NCBI GenBank assembly: GCA_023136775.1 | Contig: JAGLQO010000026.1 | Location: 1 to 36,493 of the forward strand | Length of the DNA stretch: 36,493 nt | Direction: 5' to 3' | DNA from: Candidatus Pacearchaeota archaeon | GTDB taxonomy: Archaea; Nanobdellota; Nanobdellia; Pacearchaeales; GW2011-AR1 | Shown here: piece after piece, positions 28,526 to 36,493 of the stretch | How positions within the stretch are numbered: the first letter of the stretch is position 1 | How the letters are laid out: each line of letters begins with the position of its first letter | Notes under the pieces: model-generated | What the model was told of the DNA's origin: nothing | The model's database searches: none | The model's input: only the letters and a program-made list of their open reading frames with translations | Made by a program: the position numbers and the translations under genes

Positions 28526-30226
28526 TTATTTAGAATAAAACTCGAGAAGTTTTTCTTCTCTAGTATTCGGATCTCGAACTAAATCTAATCTCTGATCAAA
28601 TATTTTCAAAACTTCCGACAAGGACTTTTTCTTAAATGTTAATAAAACATCTCCAGATTCCCCATATCGATTAAATTCGAAATGTTTCGGTAAATCAGAA
28701 TATGACATTTCTTCTCCCATTGATAATGATATTTTATACATATGTTTAATCTCCTCTTTTAACGCACAAGTTTCCTTCCTATTTGATTCACCTATATCCC
28801 TGTAAAACCATCGCTGAGAAGAATGCACATGATCCTTTCCAATATTCGCACTAGCCATTGTATAGTCAACAATTACATCTTCATCCACCAAAGTATACCC
28901 CTCATCTTTTTTATTCTGAATACCAAATGCTTTCCTAAATTTCCCATTTTTACAAGCATGTTTGAATAATTCATTAAAATATTTTCCAACAAATTCATCT
29001 TGCCCCCCAGGAAAATAAAGTCTGGTATCTTTTTCCAGAGTATCTATCTGATCTGCCATAAGTCCACCCATCATTCTAGAATGCATATCATGAGGAGTTT
29101 TATTATATTTTTTTGTTCTAAATGTATTAGGTAAAAAAGATGCAAGATAAATCGCGATATCATCCCCCACGCCTCCACCCTTAGATTCTCTCATATATTG
29201 TCCAAGATACTCAGGATTATTAATAATATCAACTATACTAGAATCTTCTTTAATTTCATTCCAATTAGTTTTAGCAGGATTAAAATTGTTCCAATTAAAT
29301 TGTTTATCAAGAAATATCCCTCTATTAATTAATATGTCAATCTTTTTACTCGTCGATGCATCGTTCATAAATCCATACAACCCCTTATAATCTACTTTAG
29401 ACAAATCTGAAAGATTGATTCCATTCCTTTTTAGTCTTTGCATATCAACAAGATGAGACTCTCCTCCTCCCGCCATATGTCCATATTTCTCAAATCCCTT
29501 AGCTCTAATGTCATGCAAATTATCCATCAATGAAGTAAAATAAAAACCTCTTGCAAATTCAATCATATTTATTTCAAGACCATCATAAAAACTAAACCCA
29601 TTTAATGGAGTAACTCCATTTGAATTCGTTAAACAAGTTATAGCATCAGACGAACTCACATAATCAATATTCTTCATTGTTTTTTCAAACCAATCCTCTA
29701 CGGCATATACAATATTGTCAACAGCATGTTGATTTTGAGTTCTAAATTTTTCCTTAGTAAATAATTCTCCAGTTAAATTAGGGGCATCCATTTCAATAGT
29801 ATCTAGAATTTTATCCGTAGTCGTATTTGGGTTAGATTTTTTATAAGCCCCATGCCCAAAATGAGAATGCCCCTCTCCAGCTTTCAATGAAAAAATAGTA
29901 GACATTTCAGGTGAAGTAAACAACAAATTATCATCCTCCAAACTATATTCAGCATCTAAAATAATAGATTCATTTGGTGCAACATACTTATTCCAAAGCT
30001 CTTCTTTCTTTGATGCACTTTCTTCACTTTCAGCCACACTCATTATATCAACAATAACATCCGTAGGAATATCCGCAACATCTTTCACAGAATAAATTTT
30101 CTTCTCTAACCCTGAAGATTGTTCCTCAATACACCTTCGCCAGAACTGAGTTTGATTTTTCAAACTAACTCCCCGTCTATGAATCCCGTATTGTTTTGCA
30201 ATCTCACTAATAACTTCTTGAGACAT
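28526..30226 (-). CDS. Large hypothetical protein, 566 aa
   Basis: I do not recognise a family. The protein is soluble-looking, without signal peptide or membrane segments. The N-terminus 'MSQEVISEIAKQYGIHRRGV' looks like a short helix-turn-helix, which could be incidental. His-rich and acidic stretches ('GEGHSHFGHGAYKK', 'GKDHVHSSQRWFYRD') might bind metal, and 'AGGGESHLVDMQRL' and 'ESKGGGVGDDIAIY' are glycine-rich loops. A TATA box 'cttataaat' (30246-30256) lies 22-28 bases upstream, so the gene is expressed on its own. It lies between the rad50-mre11 and hypusine operons. Confidence 0.7.
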   Translation of the reverse strand: MSQEVISEIAKQYGIHRRGVSLKNQTQFWRRCIEEQSSGLEKKIYSVKDVADIPTDVIVDIMSVAESEESASKKEELWNKYVAPNESIILDAEYSLEDDNLLFTSPEMSTIFSLKAGEGHSHFGHGAYKKSNPNTTTDKILDTIEMDAPNLTGELFTKEKFRTQNQHAVDNIVYAVEDWFEKTMKNIDYVSSSDAITCLTNSNGVTPLNGFSFYDGLEINMIEFARGFYFTSLMDNLHDIRAKGFEKYGHMAGGGESHLVDMQRLKRNGINLSDLSKVDYKGLYGFMNDASTSKKIDILINRGIFLDKQFNWNNFNPAKTNWNEIKEDSSIVDIINNPEYLGQYMRESKGGGVGDDIAIYLASFLPNTFRTKKYNKTPHDMHSRMMGGLMADQIDTLEKDTRLYFPGGQDEFVGKYFNELFKHACKNGKFRKAFGIQNKKDEGYTLVDEDVIVDYTMASANIGKDHVHSSQRWFYRDIGESNRKETCALKEEIKHMYKISLSMGEEMSYSDLPKHFEFNRYGESGDVLLTFKKKSLSEVLKIFDQRLDLVRDPNTREEKLLEFYSK

Positions 30227-30245
30227 AATCTCAACAAATCAAATT

Positions 30246-30256
30246 TATTTATAAGA
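30246..30256 (-). promoter_or_regulatory. TATA box of the 566-aa gene
   Basis: 'cttataaataa' on the minus strand at about -25 from the ATG at 30226. Confidence 0.5.
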
Positions 30257-30301
30257 ACTTAGATAATCAAAAATATATATTTAATTGCAAAAAATTCACA
30301 A

Positions 30302-32350
30302 TTAGATACTCTCTATTTTACTAACGCCATCTTTTTTTACCTTAATCACATGGTCAACAAAGCCATCAATCTTCTCCTCATGAGAAACTAAAATTATTTG
30401 CTCAGCTTTCAATTGATTAAAAATATCCCTCATCTTATCGATTTGCTCTGCAGAAAATCCATCAGTAGGCTCATCTAAAATAATAACATCTTTCGTTTTA
30501 ATCTGGGAAAGCATTGAATTCAAAACCTGATTTAAAGATAATCTATATGCAAGAGCAATAGCAGTTCGCTCTCCACCAGATAAAAAATCATAACTTATCT
30601 CATAACCCTGATTAGTAATTATCGGCGTAAAATCTTCATCCAACCGAACAGATAAGGAATCATTAACAAGCATAGAAAACCATTCACTAAAAATCTTAGA
30701 AAATTCAACTTTCAATTTTACCATAACATTCTTCTCAGTCAAGTTTATCATAGCAATAAATTTCTCTTGAATCCAATCCTGAAGTCCTCGAAGATTATTC
30801 AAATAATCTCTAATTTTTTCCTTATTAGCAATCTCACCAGACAATTCTTCCAACTTAATCTTAAGTAATTCAAGTTCTTTATTTTTAGTAGCAGATAAAA
30901 TCTCCTTAGTTCGAACTACTTCATTAACTGTTTGAAATTCCCCCTTAGCCTTATCGAAAACTTCTTGAGACCGTGAAAATGTTTCAATTTTTATTTCCAA
31001 TTCTTGCTTATGGGACTGCAAAGATTTAATCTCATTTGTTGTTCTATCCAAAACAAACGCATCAGATTTTAATTTCGTTTTAATCATAACCTGATGTTCA
31101 TACTTAATTTTATTCTGCTGTAAGGTTGCCTTATCTGAATCATATTCTCGAACTAATTTTTTTTCTCTCTCAATTTCTTGAAGCATACTCGTACGTTGTA
31201 TTAATTTTTGATCAAGCTCCCTATCAATATCTTCAATTTCAAACATAGTCTTTTTAGAAAGTCTATCCTTATGCTCATCCCCCACAGCCTGAAGACAAGT
31301 GGGACAATTTTCTAAAGAAATAATTTTTTCTTTCAAATTCAAAGGAGCTTCCTTTTTAGAATTCAAAACAGAAATCCGAGTAGAAAGCAACACAAACTCA
31401 TCATTTTTTTCTTCTAAAATTTTTTTATGTTTAGTTAATAATTCACCGACCCCTAAAAGTCTATCACTAGAAAAATCAATGTTTTCATGAATTTGTTTTT
31501 GCATTAAAACCATATCTCTTTTCATTCTAGATTCCAAATCCCTCTTGCCCAAAAGTTCAACCTCCAATTTAGAAAGACTCATAATAAATTCCTTTTTATC
31601 ATCTATTAATTTTTGAGAAGTTGACAAATTCTCCTCAACCCCATTCTTTCTAAGCAACAAATTCTGATATTCTATATTTAAATTATTAACTTCACGAGCA
31701 AGCGTAATTTTATTCTCGTTTTCCAAAACAAACTTTTCCTTCAACAAATTAAGCTCACTAACTAAAACCTCTTTAATCTTAATAGATTCTTTTATTTTTT
31801 GCAAAAGTATAGTAGCATTATCCTTAATTCTCTTATATCTATCAATTCCAAAAATATGACGCAAAGTATCCAACCTAATTTCTGCCCTCTCCTGAATAAT
31901 ATCTTTCATTTCATCTTGAGGAGTGTATACCGTAAATTTGTAAAGCAAATTAGATTTCTTAACAAACTGTTTCGGATACTGCAAAATTTTTATTACTCTA
32001 TCCTTCATTTCCAAAGTAGAAAGCTCTTCCCTAGAAGTTCCAATTGTAATAATATTAGAATCCTGAGTTATGCTCCCATTTTTAGACCTCTTAATAGTCC
32101 GCTCCAACGTCACAACCTTCCCATCAATTTCAACCTCCAAACAAACATAAGCATTTTCAGCTCCTTGACGAAGAATTGATGCCCCCTTTTGTCCAGGCTG
32201 CAAACCAAACAAAGCAAACTGCAAACCAAGAAGAATAGAAGTTTTTCCGCTCCCAATATCTCCTGATAAAAGAATAGATCCTCGTGGGAATTCAATTGTT
32301 AAATCTTCACAACTTCTTACATTCTGCAATGTTAATTTTTTAAATATCAA
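30302..32350 (-). CDS. rad50: Rad50 DNA repair ATPase
   Basis: 682 residues, rather short for Rad50 (archaeal copies are usually 850-900). N-terminal Walker A 'SGDIGSGKTSILLGLQFALFG'; coiled coils on both sides of a zinc hook 'CPTC' near residue 347; then the ABC signature 'LSGGERTAIALAYRLSLNQ' and Walker B 'VIILDEPTDGF' followed by the switch His in 'LVSHEEK'. The protein forms the ATP-gated part of the Mre11-Rad50 complex for double-strand-break processing in the cytoplasm. The start overlaps the mre11 stop by 4 bases (ATGA). Short coiled coils suggest a small complex. Confidence 0.96.
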   Translation of the reverse strand: MIFKKLTLQNVRSCEDLTIEFPRGSILLSGDIGSGKTSILLGLQFALFGLQPGQKGASILRQGAENAYVCLEVEIDGKVVTLERTIKRSKNGSITQDSNIITIGTSREELSTLEMKDRVIKILQYPKQFVKKSNLLYKFTVYTPQDEMKDIIQERAEIRLDTLRHIFGIDRYKRIKDNATILLQKIKESIKIKEVLVSELNLLKEKFVLENENKITLAREVNNLNIEYQNLLLRKNGVEENLSTSQKLIDDKKEFIMSLSKLEVELLGKRDLESRMKRDMVLMQKQIHENIDFSSDRLLGVGELLTKHKKILEEKNDEFVLLSTRISVLNSKKEAPLNLKEKIISLENCPTCLQAVGDEHKDRLSKKTMFEIEDIDRELDQKLIQRTSMLQEIEREKKLVREYDSDKATLQQNKIKYEHQVMIKTKLKSDAFVLDRTTNEIKSLQSHKQELEIKIETFSRSQEVFDKAKGEFQTVNEVVRTKEILSATKNKELELLKIKLEELSGEIANKEKIRDYLNNLRGLQDWIQEKFIAMINLTEKNVMVKLKVEFSKIFSEWFSMLVNDSLSVRLDEDFTPIITNQGYEISYDFLSGGERTAIALAYRLSLNQVLNSMLSQIKTKDVIILDEPTDGFSAEQIDKMRDIFNQLKAEQIILVSHEEKIDGFVDHVIKVKKDGVSKIESI

Positions 32351-33543
32351 AGTATACCCTCCAACTCCAAAATATTTTTTAATTCCGATAAAAGTCTATC
32401 TTCATAAACAATTGATTTTTCATCTTCATTTTTTTCCAAAGAAAGTGCCATCATTAATTGAGATAAATATTTATTAAAATCTGCAGGATTCTTTTTTGAA
32501 TATTCATCCATTATCCTTTTCTCAATATTTTGAGGATTATCTGTCGGGAATGACTCCATTTCAAATTCAAGTTCCTGTAATTTAAGCGCAGAAATATTTC
32601 TCAAAAAAACACTCACACCCTTCTTCAAAACAAATTCCTCTATCTCATTAAAACGAATATCTCCAGTTTTCCCCTGTACTAAAGTTCCCCTTAACTTCAA
32701 CAAAACTATTTTGTCACGCAAATTAAGCTTATCTAACTCACTAATTATTTCTTGAGTTGCAGTCAACCCATTATCAATTACAATATTAACCGTAACAACT
32801 TCTTTAAGTGGAATTTTTATACTTCGAGTTTTAATATCAGGTCCATTAACCTCGACCATATGAAAACTCCCACATTGTAAATCTGACAACTCCTGAAAAT
32901 TATTCGGAAAAATAGGACCTGGATACACAAACCGACAATTAGATTCCTGCACATCAAATATTTGATGAATATGTCCCATAGCATAATAATTAGCCAAAGG
33001 TAACTTTTCTTTTTCAACAGACTCCATCGGGATAGTCCCAACAACATCTTTAATCGTAGTGTGAATCATGAAAATTGTAAACTGATGCATCGACTCAAAA
33101 TACACACTTGACAAATCCTCAACTTCCATCCCAGACTTTCGACCAGGATAACCATAAATTGCAATATCGCCATGAAATGTAGGCTTCAACTTTCGTCTCC
33201 CATCTTCTTGCATTTCCCAATCTTCAACATTTTTACAAAATCCAGCTTTTTCTAAAACATCAAGAAATGTCTTCCCAGAAGCTGAAAAATCATGAGAACC
33301 AGCTATTAAATATACTGGAATTTTCGCATCATGTAATTTCTTAAATTCCGCAAAAGACTCTTTTAAAATTTCAATCGGAGGATAAGCTGAATCAAACAAA
33401 TCCCCAGAAATCAAAACAAAATCAACTTTTTCTTCAACGCAATTACGAACCGCAACTTGAAAACTTTTAAAATTCAAATCCTGAAGCTCCCCTTGCCTCC
33501 AACTACCCAAATGACAATCCGACAAATGTGCAAATTTCACCAT
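32347..33543 (-). CDS. mre11: Mre11 nuclease
   Basis: 398 residues of the calcineurin-like phosphoesterase family, partner of Rad50. Phosphoesterase motifs: 'HLSDCHLGSW' (I), 'VLISGDLFDSAYP' (II), 'VYLIAGSHDFSASG' (III; GSHD instead of GNHD), 'FMIHTTIKDVVG' (IV region) and 'YYAMGHIHQIFD' (V). The C-terminal region (~300-398) would hold the Rad50-binding helices. A leader with 'atgaggaaaag' before the ATG acts as a likely Shine-Dalgarno, and a TATA-like 'tttaaatatt' is ~45 bases upstream, so this transcript has a short leader. HerA and NurA are not adjacent. Confidence 0.95.
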   Translation of the reverse strand: MVKFAHLSDCHLGSWRQGELQDLNFKSFQVAVRNCVEEKVDFVLISGDLFDSAYPPIEILKESFAEFKKLHDAKIPVYLIAGSHDFSASGKTFLDVLEKAGFCKNVEDWEMQEDGRRKLKPTFHGDIAIYGYPGRKSGMEVEDLSSVYFESMHQFTIFMIHTTIKDVVGTIPMESVEKEKLPLANYYAMGHIHQIFDVQESNCRFVYPGPIFPNNFQELSDLQCGSFHMVEVNGPDIKTRSIKIPLKEVVTVNIVIDNGLTATQEIISELDKLNLRDKIVLLKLRGTLVQGKTGDIRFNEIEEFVLKKGVSVFLRNISALKLQELEFEMESFPTDNPQNIEKRIMDEYSKKNPADFNKYLSQLMMALSLEKNEDEKSIVYEDRLLSELKNILELEGIL

Positions 33544-33672
33544 ATCTTTTCCTCATAAAATACCATGTACAAAAAACCCCTAATCAATATTTAAAGATAG
33601 TTGTGATTTAATGAGAAAATTATAAAATAAATATTAAATTACATTAATTGTCTCAACTATCCAAATAAAAAA

Positions 33673-34197
33673 TCAAAATATAATTTCATATACTATTAAT
33701 TCTTCCATAAAAACTCTTCTTTTAGCAACGGCTTTAGGTTTATATTTCCTAAGCTTATCCATAGGAGTAAGACTAGAAACCAATAGAAAAATTTTACCAC
33801 CAACATTAAGATGTTTCCTAGACTGTTTCAAAAATCTAAGCGAAGACTCATCTCCCCTCTTCCCCCCAGTTGTAGCAACCTGAGAATCCAAAGGTTCTCG
33901 TTTATCAAGTGGCAAATACGGAGCATTAAACGTAATTAAATCAAATTTCCCATCAATCTTTTCAAAAAAATCACTTTGAATTACATAGTACCCTCTATCA
34001 ACCAATTGCTTAACAGCTCTAGGATTAATATCAACCGCCAAAACATTTTTCTTCTCCAAATATTTCAACGCAGTAACAGACAAAATTCCAGAACCAGTTC
34101 CCATATCAAGATAAGTCTCAACCTTATGATTTTTCAAATATTTATCCAAAAACTCATCTAACAGAAATGAATCCTCAGCAGGTTGATAAATCCTCAT
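33673..34197 (-). CDS. HemK/Mtq2-like class I methyltransferase (release-factor or protein Gln methyltransferase)
   Basis: 174 residues, short as is usual for archaeal Mtq2-like forms without the bacterial PrmC N-domain. 'MRIYQPAEDSFLL' is the family start, 'YLDMGTGSGILSVTAL' the SAM-binding loop, 'VLAVDINPRAVKQL' motif II, and 'LITFNAPYLPLD' the N-P-P-Y-like substrate motif (NAPY). Archaeal members methylate the Gln of aRF1 (GGQ) or other targets. The start codon overlaps the stop of the preceding membrane-protein gene (TGATG), so it is the last gene of the RNase J operon. Overall assignment firm, exact substrate inferred. Confidence 0.88.
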   Translation of the reverse strand: MRIYQPAEDSFLLDEFLDKYLKNHKVETYLDMGTGSGILSVTALKYLEKKNVLAVDINPRAVKQLVDRGYYVIQSDFFEKIDGKFDLITFNAPYLPLDKREPLDSQVATTGGKRGDESSLRFLKQSRKHLNVGGKIFLLVSSLTPMDKLRKYKPKAVAKRRVFMEELIVYEIIF

Positions 34198-34769
34198 CAG
34201 AAAAATTTATCCCAATTTAATCCCAAATAAGCAACTCCACCCAAAACCAAAATACCCATAATAATTAACGTTATTACCAATCCAGGAGAAGCCTGTTTAC
34301 CCTGTCTTGGAGCAACCGATTTTGCAACTGGAGCATTAGCAAGATTAGGAGCTGGTACTGCATCAGAAGCTGGAACGCCAGAAGAACTATTAACTGGGGC
34401 TACGGCAACTGGAGCAACCTTCTTAGATTTTCCAAATAATTTTTTCTTGACAGGAGCTGCCTCAGGAAGTGGTTTACTTAGTCTGGACGAAATTTGTGGA
34501 ACCTTTTGAATAGCTGACTCAACTTCTTCTAATTTATACCCAGCATTAATAAAAGATTGTTTAGCCTTATCCATAGGCTCTCCTCGGTCAAGTGCATTTT
34601 TAAGACCTCCAATTATTTCATCAGCCCTACTTGGCACTAAAACAGGAGCAGTCGCAGGAGCAGTTACAAGATTAGGAACGGGAGCCACAGGGCTTACTGG
34701 AACATTTGTAGGAATAGGAGCTGTAATTTCTACAATTTTAAAACGCCTCCATCTTCCATTAGATGGCAT
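34197..34769 (-). CDS. Pro/Ala-rich protein with C-terminal membrane helix
   Basis: 190 residues. The first ~45 are Pro/Ala-rich ('TNVPVSPVAPVPNLVTAP'), then a folded part of about 35 residues ('ADEIIGGLKNALDRGEPM', 'KQSFINAGYKLEEVESAI') resembling a UBA-like helical bundle, a second disordered Ala/Pro segment, and one membrane helix 'GLVITLIIMGILVLGGVAYL' close to the C-terminus. It would be a tail-anchored protein facing the cytoplasm. The 5' end overlaps RNase J by 40 bases. A 'ggagg' lies 9 bases before an in-frame ATT, which could be the real start, but the ATG at 34769 is the conventional choice. Confidence 0.7.
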   Translation of the reverse strand: MPSNGRWRRFKIVEITAPIPTNVPVSPVAPVPNLVTAPATAPVLVPSRADEIIGGLKNALDRGEPMDKAKQSFINAGYKLEEVESAIQKVPQISSRLSKPLPEAAPVKKKLFGKSKKVAPVAVAPVNSSSGVPASDAVPAPNLANAPVAKSVAPRQGKQASPGLVITLIIMGILVLGGVAYLGLNWDKFF

Positions 34770-36061
34770 TGTTTTCCTAGTTTATATCCAAGACTCCTAA
34801 CCAAATCAGCCATCGGCTCAGTTTTGTCACGCCCTCCATGAGAAGGAATAACATGCTGAGGATTTATAATTCGCATAATATCTCTAAGATCTTCCCTAGC
34901 CGCATGTCCAGAAACATGAGCATCTCTAAAAATCCTAGGACCAAACTTTCTCAACTTACTTTCCATTTTAGCAAATTGTTCTTGATTTACAGGAGTTGGA
35001 ATAACCGAAGAAGAAAAAATCAAACTATCATCTTTAGTAATCCTAAATGGAAGCTGATGCCTAGAAAGCCTCTCTAAAATTGAACCAGGCTCACCCTGAT
35101 GTCCAGTACAAACAATCATATAATCTTTCCTATTCTTCTCAACTTTATGCAAAGTTTTCTCAACTTGTCTTCGATATTTTGAAATTGAAACATTCCCCAA
35201 AAACGGAGCCAAATTAGCATTCTTTGCAGCCTGTGAATATTTATCCAAACTTCTTCCAAGAAAAACAACTTCTCTATTCAACTTCTTCCCATAATCTACA
35301 ATCGATTTCAATCTTGCAATATGCGAAGAAAAAGTCGTAACAATCAGTCCTGAACTTGTACTCTGCCCCGTATACAAAGACTCCTTAAGTAAAGATCGCG
35401 CGATATTCTCCGAGGGAGTTTTCCTCTCAGTACCCGAATAAAGAGCATCAACAATAAAACATAAAACACCTTCTTTAGCAAGTTCTCTTAATCGCTTATA
35501 ATTCGGCTTCAATCCAACAACCGGAGTATCATCCAACTTAAAATCATTAGCATAAATAATTGCCCCCTTTGGTGTATGAATTGCAATCATCAAACATTGA
35601 AGCGTAGAATGAGTTATATTAATAAAATCAATCATATACTTTTGATTTTTACCCTGAACATAAAATGTAGTATTAGGTTTAATCTGATATTTTTTATTTC
35701 TAATAGTTAAATCATTATCTCGCAAAAGGGAATCCAGAACTTCCATAGTAAACGGCGTTCCATAAATTGGAGCATCATACTTATCAGATAAAAATGGAAT
35801 AGCACCAACATGATCCAAATGAGCATGTGTAATAAACTGAGCCCTAACTTTATGTCTAATATTATCAATCACAGAATCATCCGGAACAGCTTCGATTTTT
35901 TTTAATCGTTTTTCAGTCATAACCTTGTCTCGCTCTTCCATAGAAACAATCGCAGGCAAAAAAAATCCTTCATCAAAAATAAATGCATCCTCTTCTAACT
36001 CGATTACAACCATATTCTTCCCTACCTCAGAAAATCCGCCAACCGTATGTATTTTTACCAT
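34730..36061 (-). CDS. rnj: aRNase J, beta-CASP metallo-beta-lactamase ribonuclease
   Basis: 443 residues, the length of archaeal RNase J. Metallo-beta-lactamase motifs: 'FITHAHLDHVGAIPFL' (HxHxDH), 'DFINITHSTLQCL' and 'IIYANDFKLDD'. The beta-CASP part carries 'LIVTTFSSHIARLKSIVD' (motif A/B region), 'VCTGHQGEPGSILERL' and the C-terminal 'VIPSHGGRDKTEPM' with the metal-binding His. It acts as a 5'-3' exo/endoribonuclease in RNA decay. The Lys/Arg-rich 'TEKRLKKIEAVPDDSV' loop is the usual insert. It is the first gene of an operon with a membrane protein and a methyltransferase, and the upstream 350 bases hold no gene. Confidence 0.95.
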   Translation of the reverse strand: MVKIHTVGGFSEVGKNMVVIELEEDAFIFDEGFFLPAIVSMEERDKVMTEKRLKKIEAVPDDSVIDNIRHKVRAQFITHAHLDHVGAIPFLSDKYDAPIYGTPFTMEVLDSLLRDNDLTIRNKKYQIKPNTTFYVQGKNQKYMIDFINITHSTLQCLMIAIHTPKGAIIYANDFKLDDTPVVGLKPNYKRLRELAKEGVLCFIVDALYSGTERKTPSENIARSLLKESLYTGQSTSSGLIVTTFSSHIARLKSIVDYGKKLNREVVFLGRSLDKYSQAAKNANLAPFLGNVSISKYRRQVEKTLHKVEKNRKDYMIVCTGHQGEPGSILERLSRHQLPFRITKDDSLIFSSSVIPTPVNQEQFAKMESKLRKFGPRIFRDAHVSGHAAREDLRDIMRIINPQHVIPSHGGRDKTEPMADLVRSLGYKLGKQCHLMEDGGVLKL

Positions 36062-36354
36062 TTATCTTAATTTTATATATTGTTGGTACTCATTACGAGA
36101 ACCATTTTTATTTTTAACAAAATGACTATGCAACATCACCATGTTACTTCACCATCTTAAACTAACAAGTCCCACGATGTTTTTAAAGTTTAGCAATCAT
36201 TTTTAATGGCGACAGGGATTATGACATTGGAGCGGAAATTATTTCCGTGATTGAACAGCCAAATCAGCAGTCTGTGTATTTTTAGGACGAATGTCCGCTA
36301 AGAAAATGCCAGCTGCAAAATATGAGAATCGAAGATTCTCCTAAGGACATATAT
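36062..36354. other. Gene-free stretch upstream of RNase J
   Basis: No credible ORF. It includes a TATA-like 'atatataaaa' (minus strand) close to the rnj start, the 'cattggagcgg' module shared with 13997-14024 (36225-36256), and small hairpins such as 'gaatcgaagattc'. Nothing else is recognisable. Confidence 0.5.
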
Positions 36355-36400
36355 CGAACCATCTGCGGCGTTGACGGTAAGGGGTTCGGAATCTAGAAAT
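36355..36400 (+). repeat. Family-II intergenic repeat, truncated copy
   Basis: 'atatcgaaccatctgcggcg' and 'gacggtaaggggttcgg' match the minus strand of copy 1 almost base for base. The match stops at 36400, where the other copies continue into the 'ctgcag' palindrome; a GC-rich element begins there instead. Confidence 0.8.
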
Positions 36401-36493
36401 GACATCCTCCCCGCCCTAAAGGTTCTCCCTCCAGCTCGCCTCCACGAGCCTCCGGTCGAATCGCGCGACGCGCGAACGGGGTATCCTGTGCAA
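36401..36493 (-). mobile_element. Probable right end of an IS200/IS605-type (TnpB) element, cut by the window edge
   Basis: On the minus strand this GC-rich segment ends 'ctttagggcggggaggatgtc', the kind of terminus seen next to many tnpB/OrfB genes, where it forms the 3' end of the guide-RNA scaffold. It is far richer in G+C than its surroundings and contains the hairpin 'cgcgcgacgcgcg'. It abruptly interrupts a family-II repeat. No tnpB is visible because it would lie beyond the window. Confidence 0.5.

Noticed and set aside
36059-36080. TATA box for rnj
   Set aside because: 'atatataaaa' is only 11-19 bases from the ATG, too close for a normal promoter, so it is noted only as a candidate.

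Overview
The window looks like a piece of an archaeal chromosome. It is AT-rich and compactly coded. Archaeal markers include a stand-alone Kae1, an archaeal/eukaryotic-type prolyl-tRNA synthetase, deoxyhypusine synthase, a Mre11/Rad50 pair, an aRNase J-type beta-CASP nuclease, a DUF357 protein and a geranylgeranyl-reductase/UbiA/prenyl-synthase lipid cluster. Many genes have a TATA-like box about 22-28 bases before the start codon and no Shine-Dalgarno sequence, which points to leaderless transcripts. The small genes and many short hypothetical proteins suggest a DPANN lineage (Woesearchaeota/Pacearchaeota-like); this placement is an inference, not proven.

Layout. 1-1000: a RelB/RelE-like toxin-antitoxin pair whose antitoxin carries a one-base frameshift in a poly-A run, then an unknown gene. 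1.0-3.1 kb: kae1 and two paralogous HExxH metallopeptidase genes, with a short repeat inserted at the kae1 start. 3.1-5.2 kb: a DisA-type diadenylate cyclase overlapping a DHH/DHHA1 phosphoesterase, a likely cyclic-di-AMP synthesis and breakdown pair. 5.2-8.0 kb: four tandem paralogous Cys-rich membrane-anchored proteins. 8.1-10.0 kb: DUF357, a VirB11/FlaI N-domain-like protein and a coiled-coil partner. 10.2-10.9 kb: tRNA-Trp and tRNA-Arg, then a gene-free stretch filled with long hairpins. 10.9-16.4 kb: VanZ-like protein, proS, small proteins, a secreted/anchored surface protein with a wHTH regulator. 16.0-18.6 kb: two divergent small paralogs, a single-domain KaiC-like ATPase and a protein with two V4R-like domains. 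18.6-23.8 kb: isoprenoid/lipid cluster (FAD reductase, UbiA prenyltransferase, YjbQ-family, homocitrate/isopropylmalate synthase-like, polyprenyl synthase, type I IDI). 24-26.3 kb: PAS-wHTH sensor-regulator. 26.4-28.3 kb: deoxyhypusine synthase with an overlapping fold-type III PLP decarboxylase. 28.5-30.2 kb: a large unknown protein. 30.3-33.5 kb: rad50-mre11. 33.7-36.1 kb: HemK/Mtq2-like methyltransferase, a membrane protein and RNase J. The last ~90 bases look like the GC-rich end of an IS200/IS605-type element.

The most unusual non-coding content is a set of intergenic repeats. One family is pyrimidine-rich ('ccgtcctgttacc' units) with small hairpins closed by CAAA-type loops, and occurs at least five times, always with the same strand on top. 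A second family (~140-170 bp, with a 'ctgcag'-centred palindrome) occurs on both sides of the tRNA/vanZ region and in truncated form at the right edge. Some copies have duplicated their target (kae1 5' end), one lies next to a broken tRNA 3' half, and some supply the stop codons of neighbouring genes.
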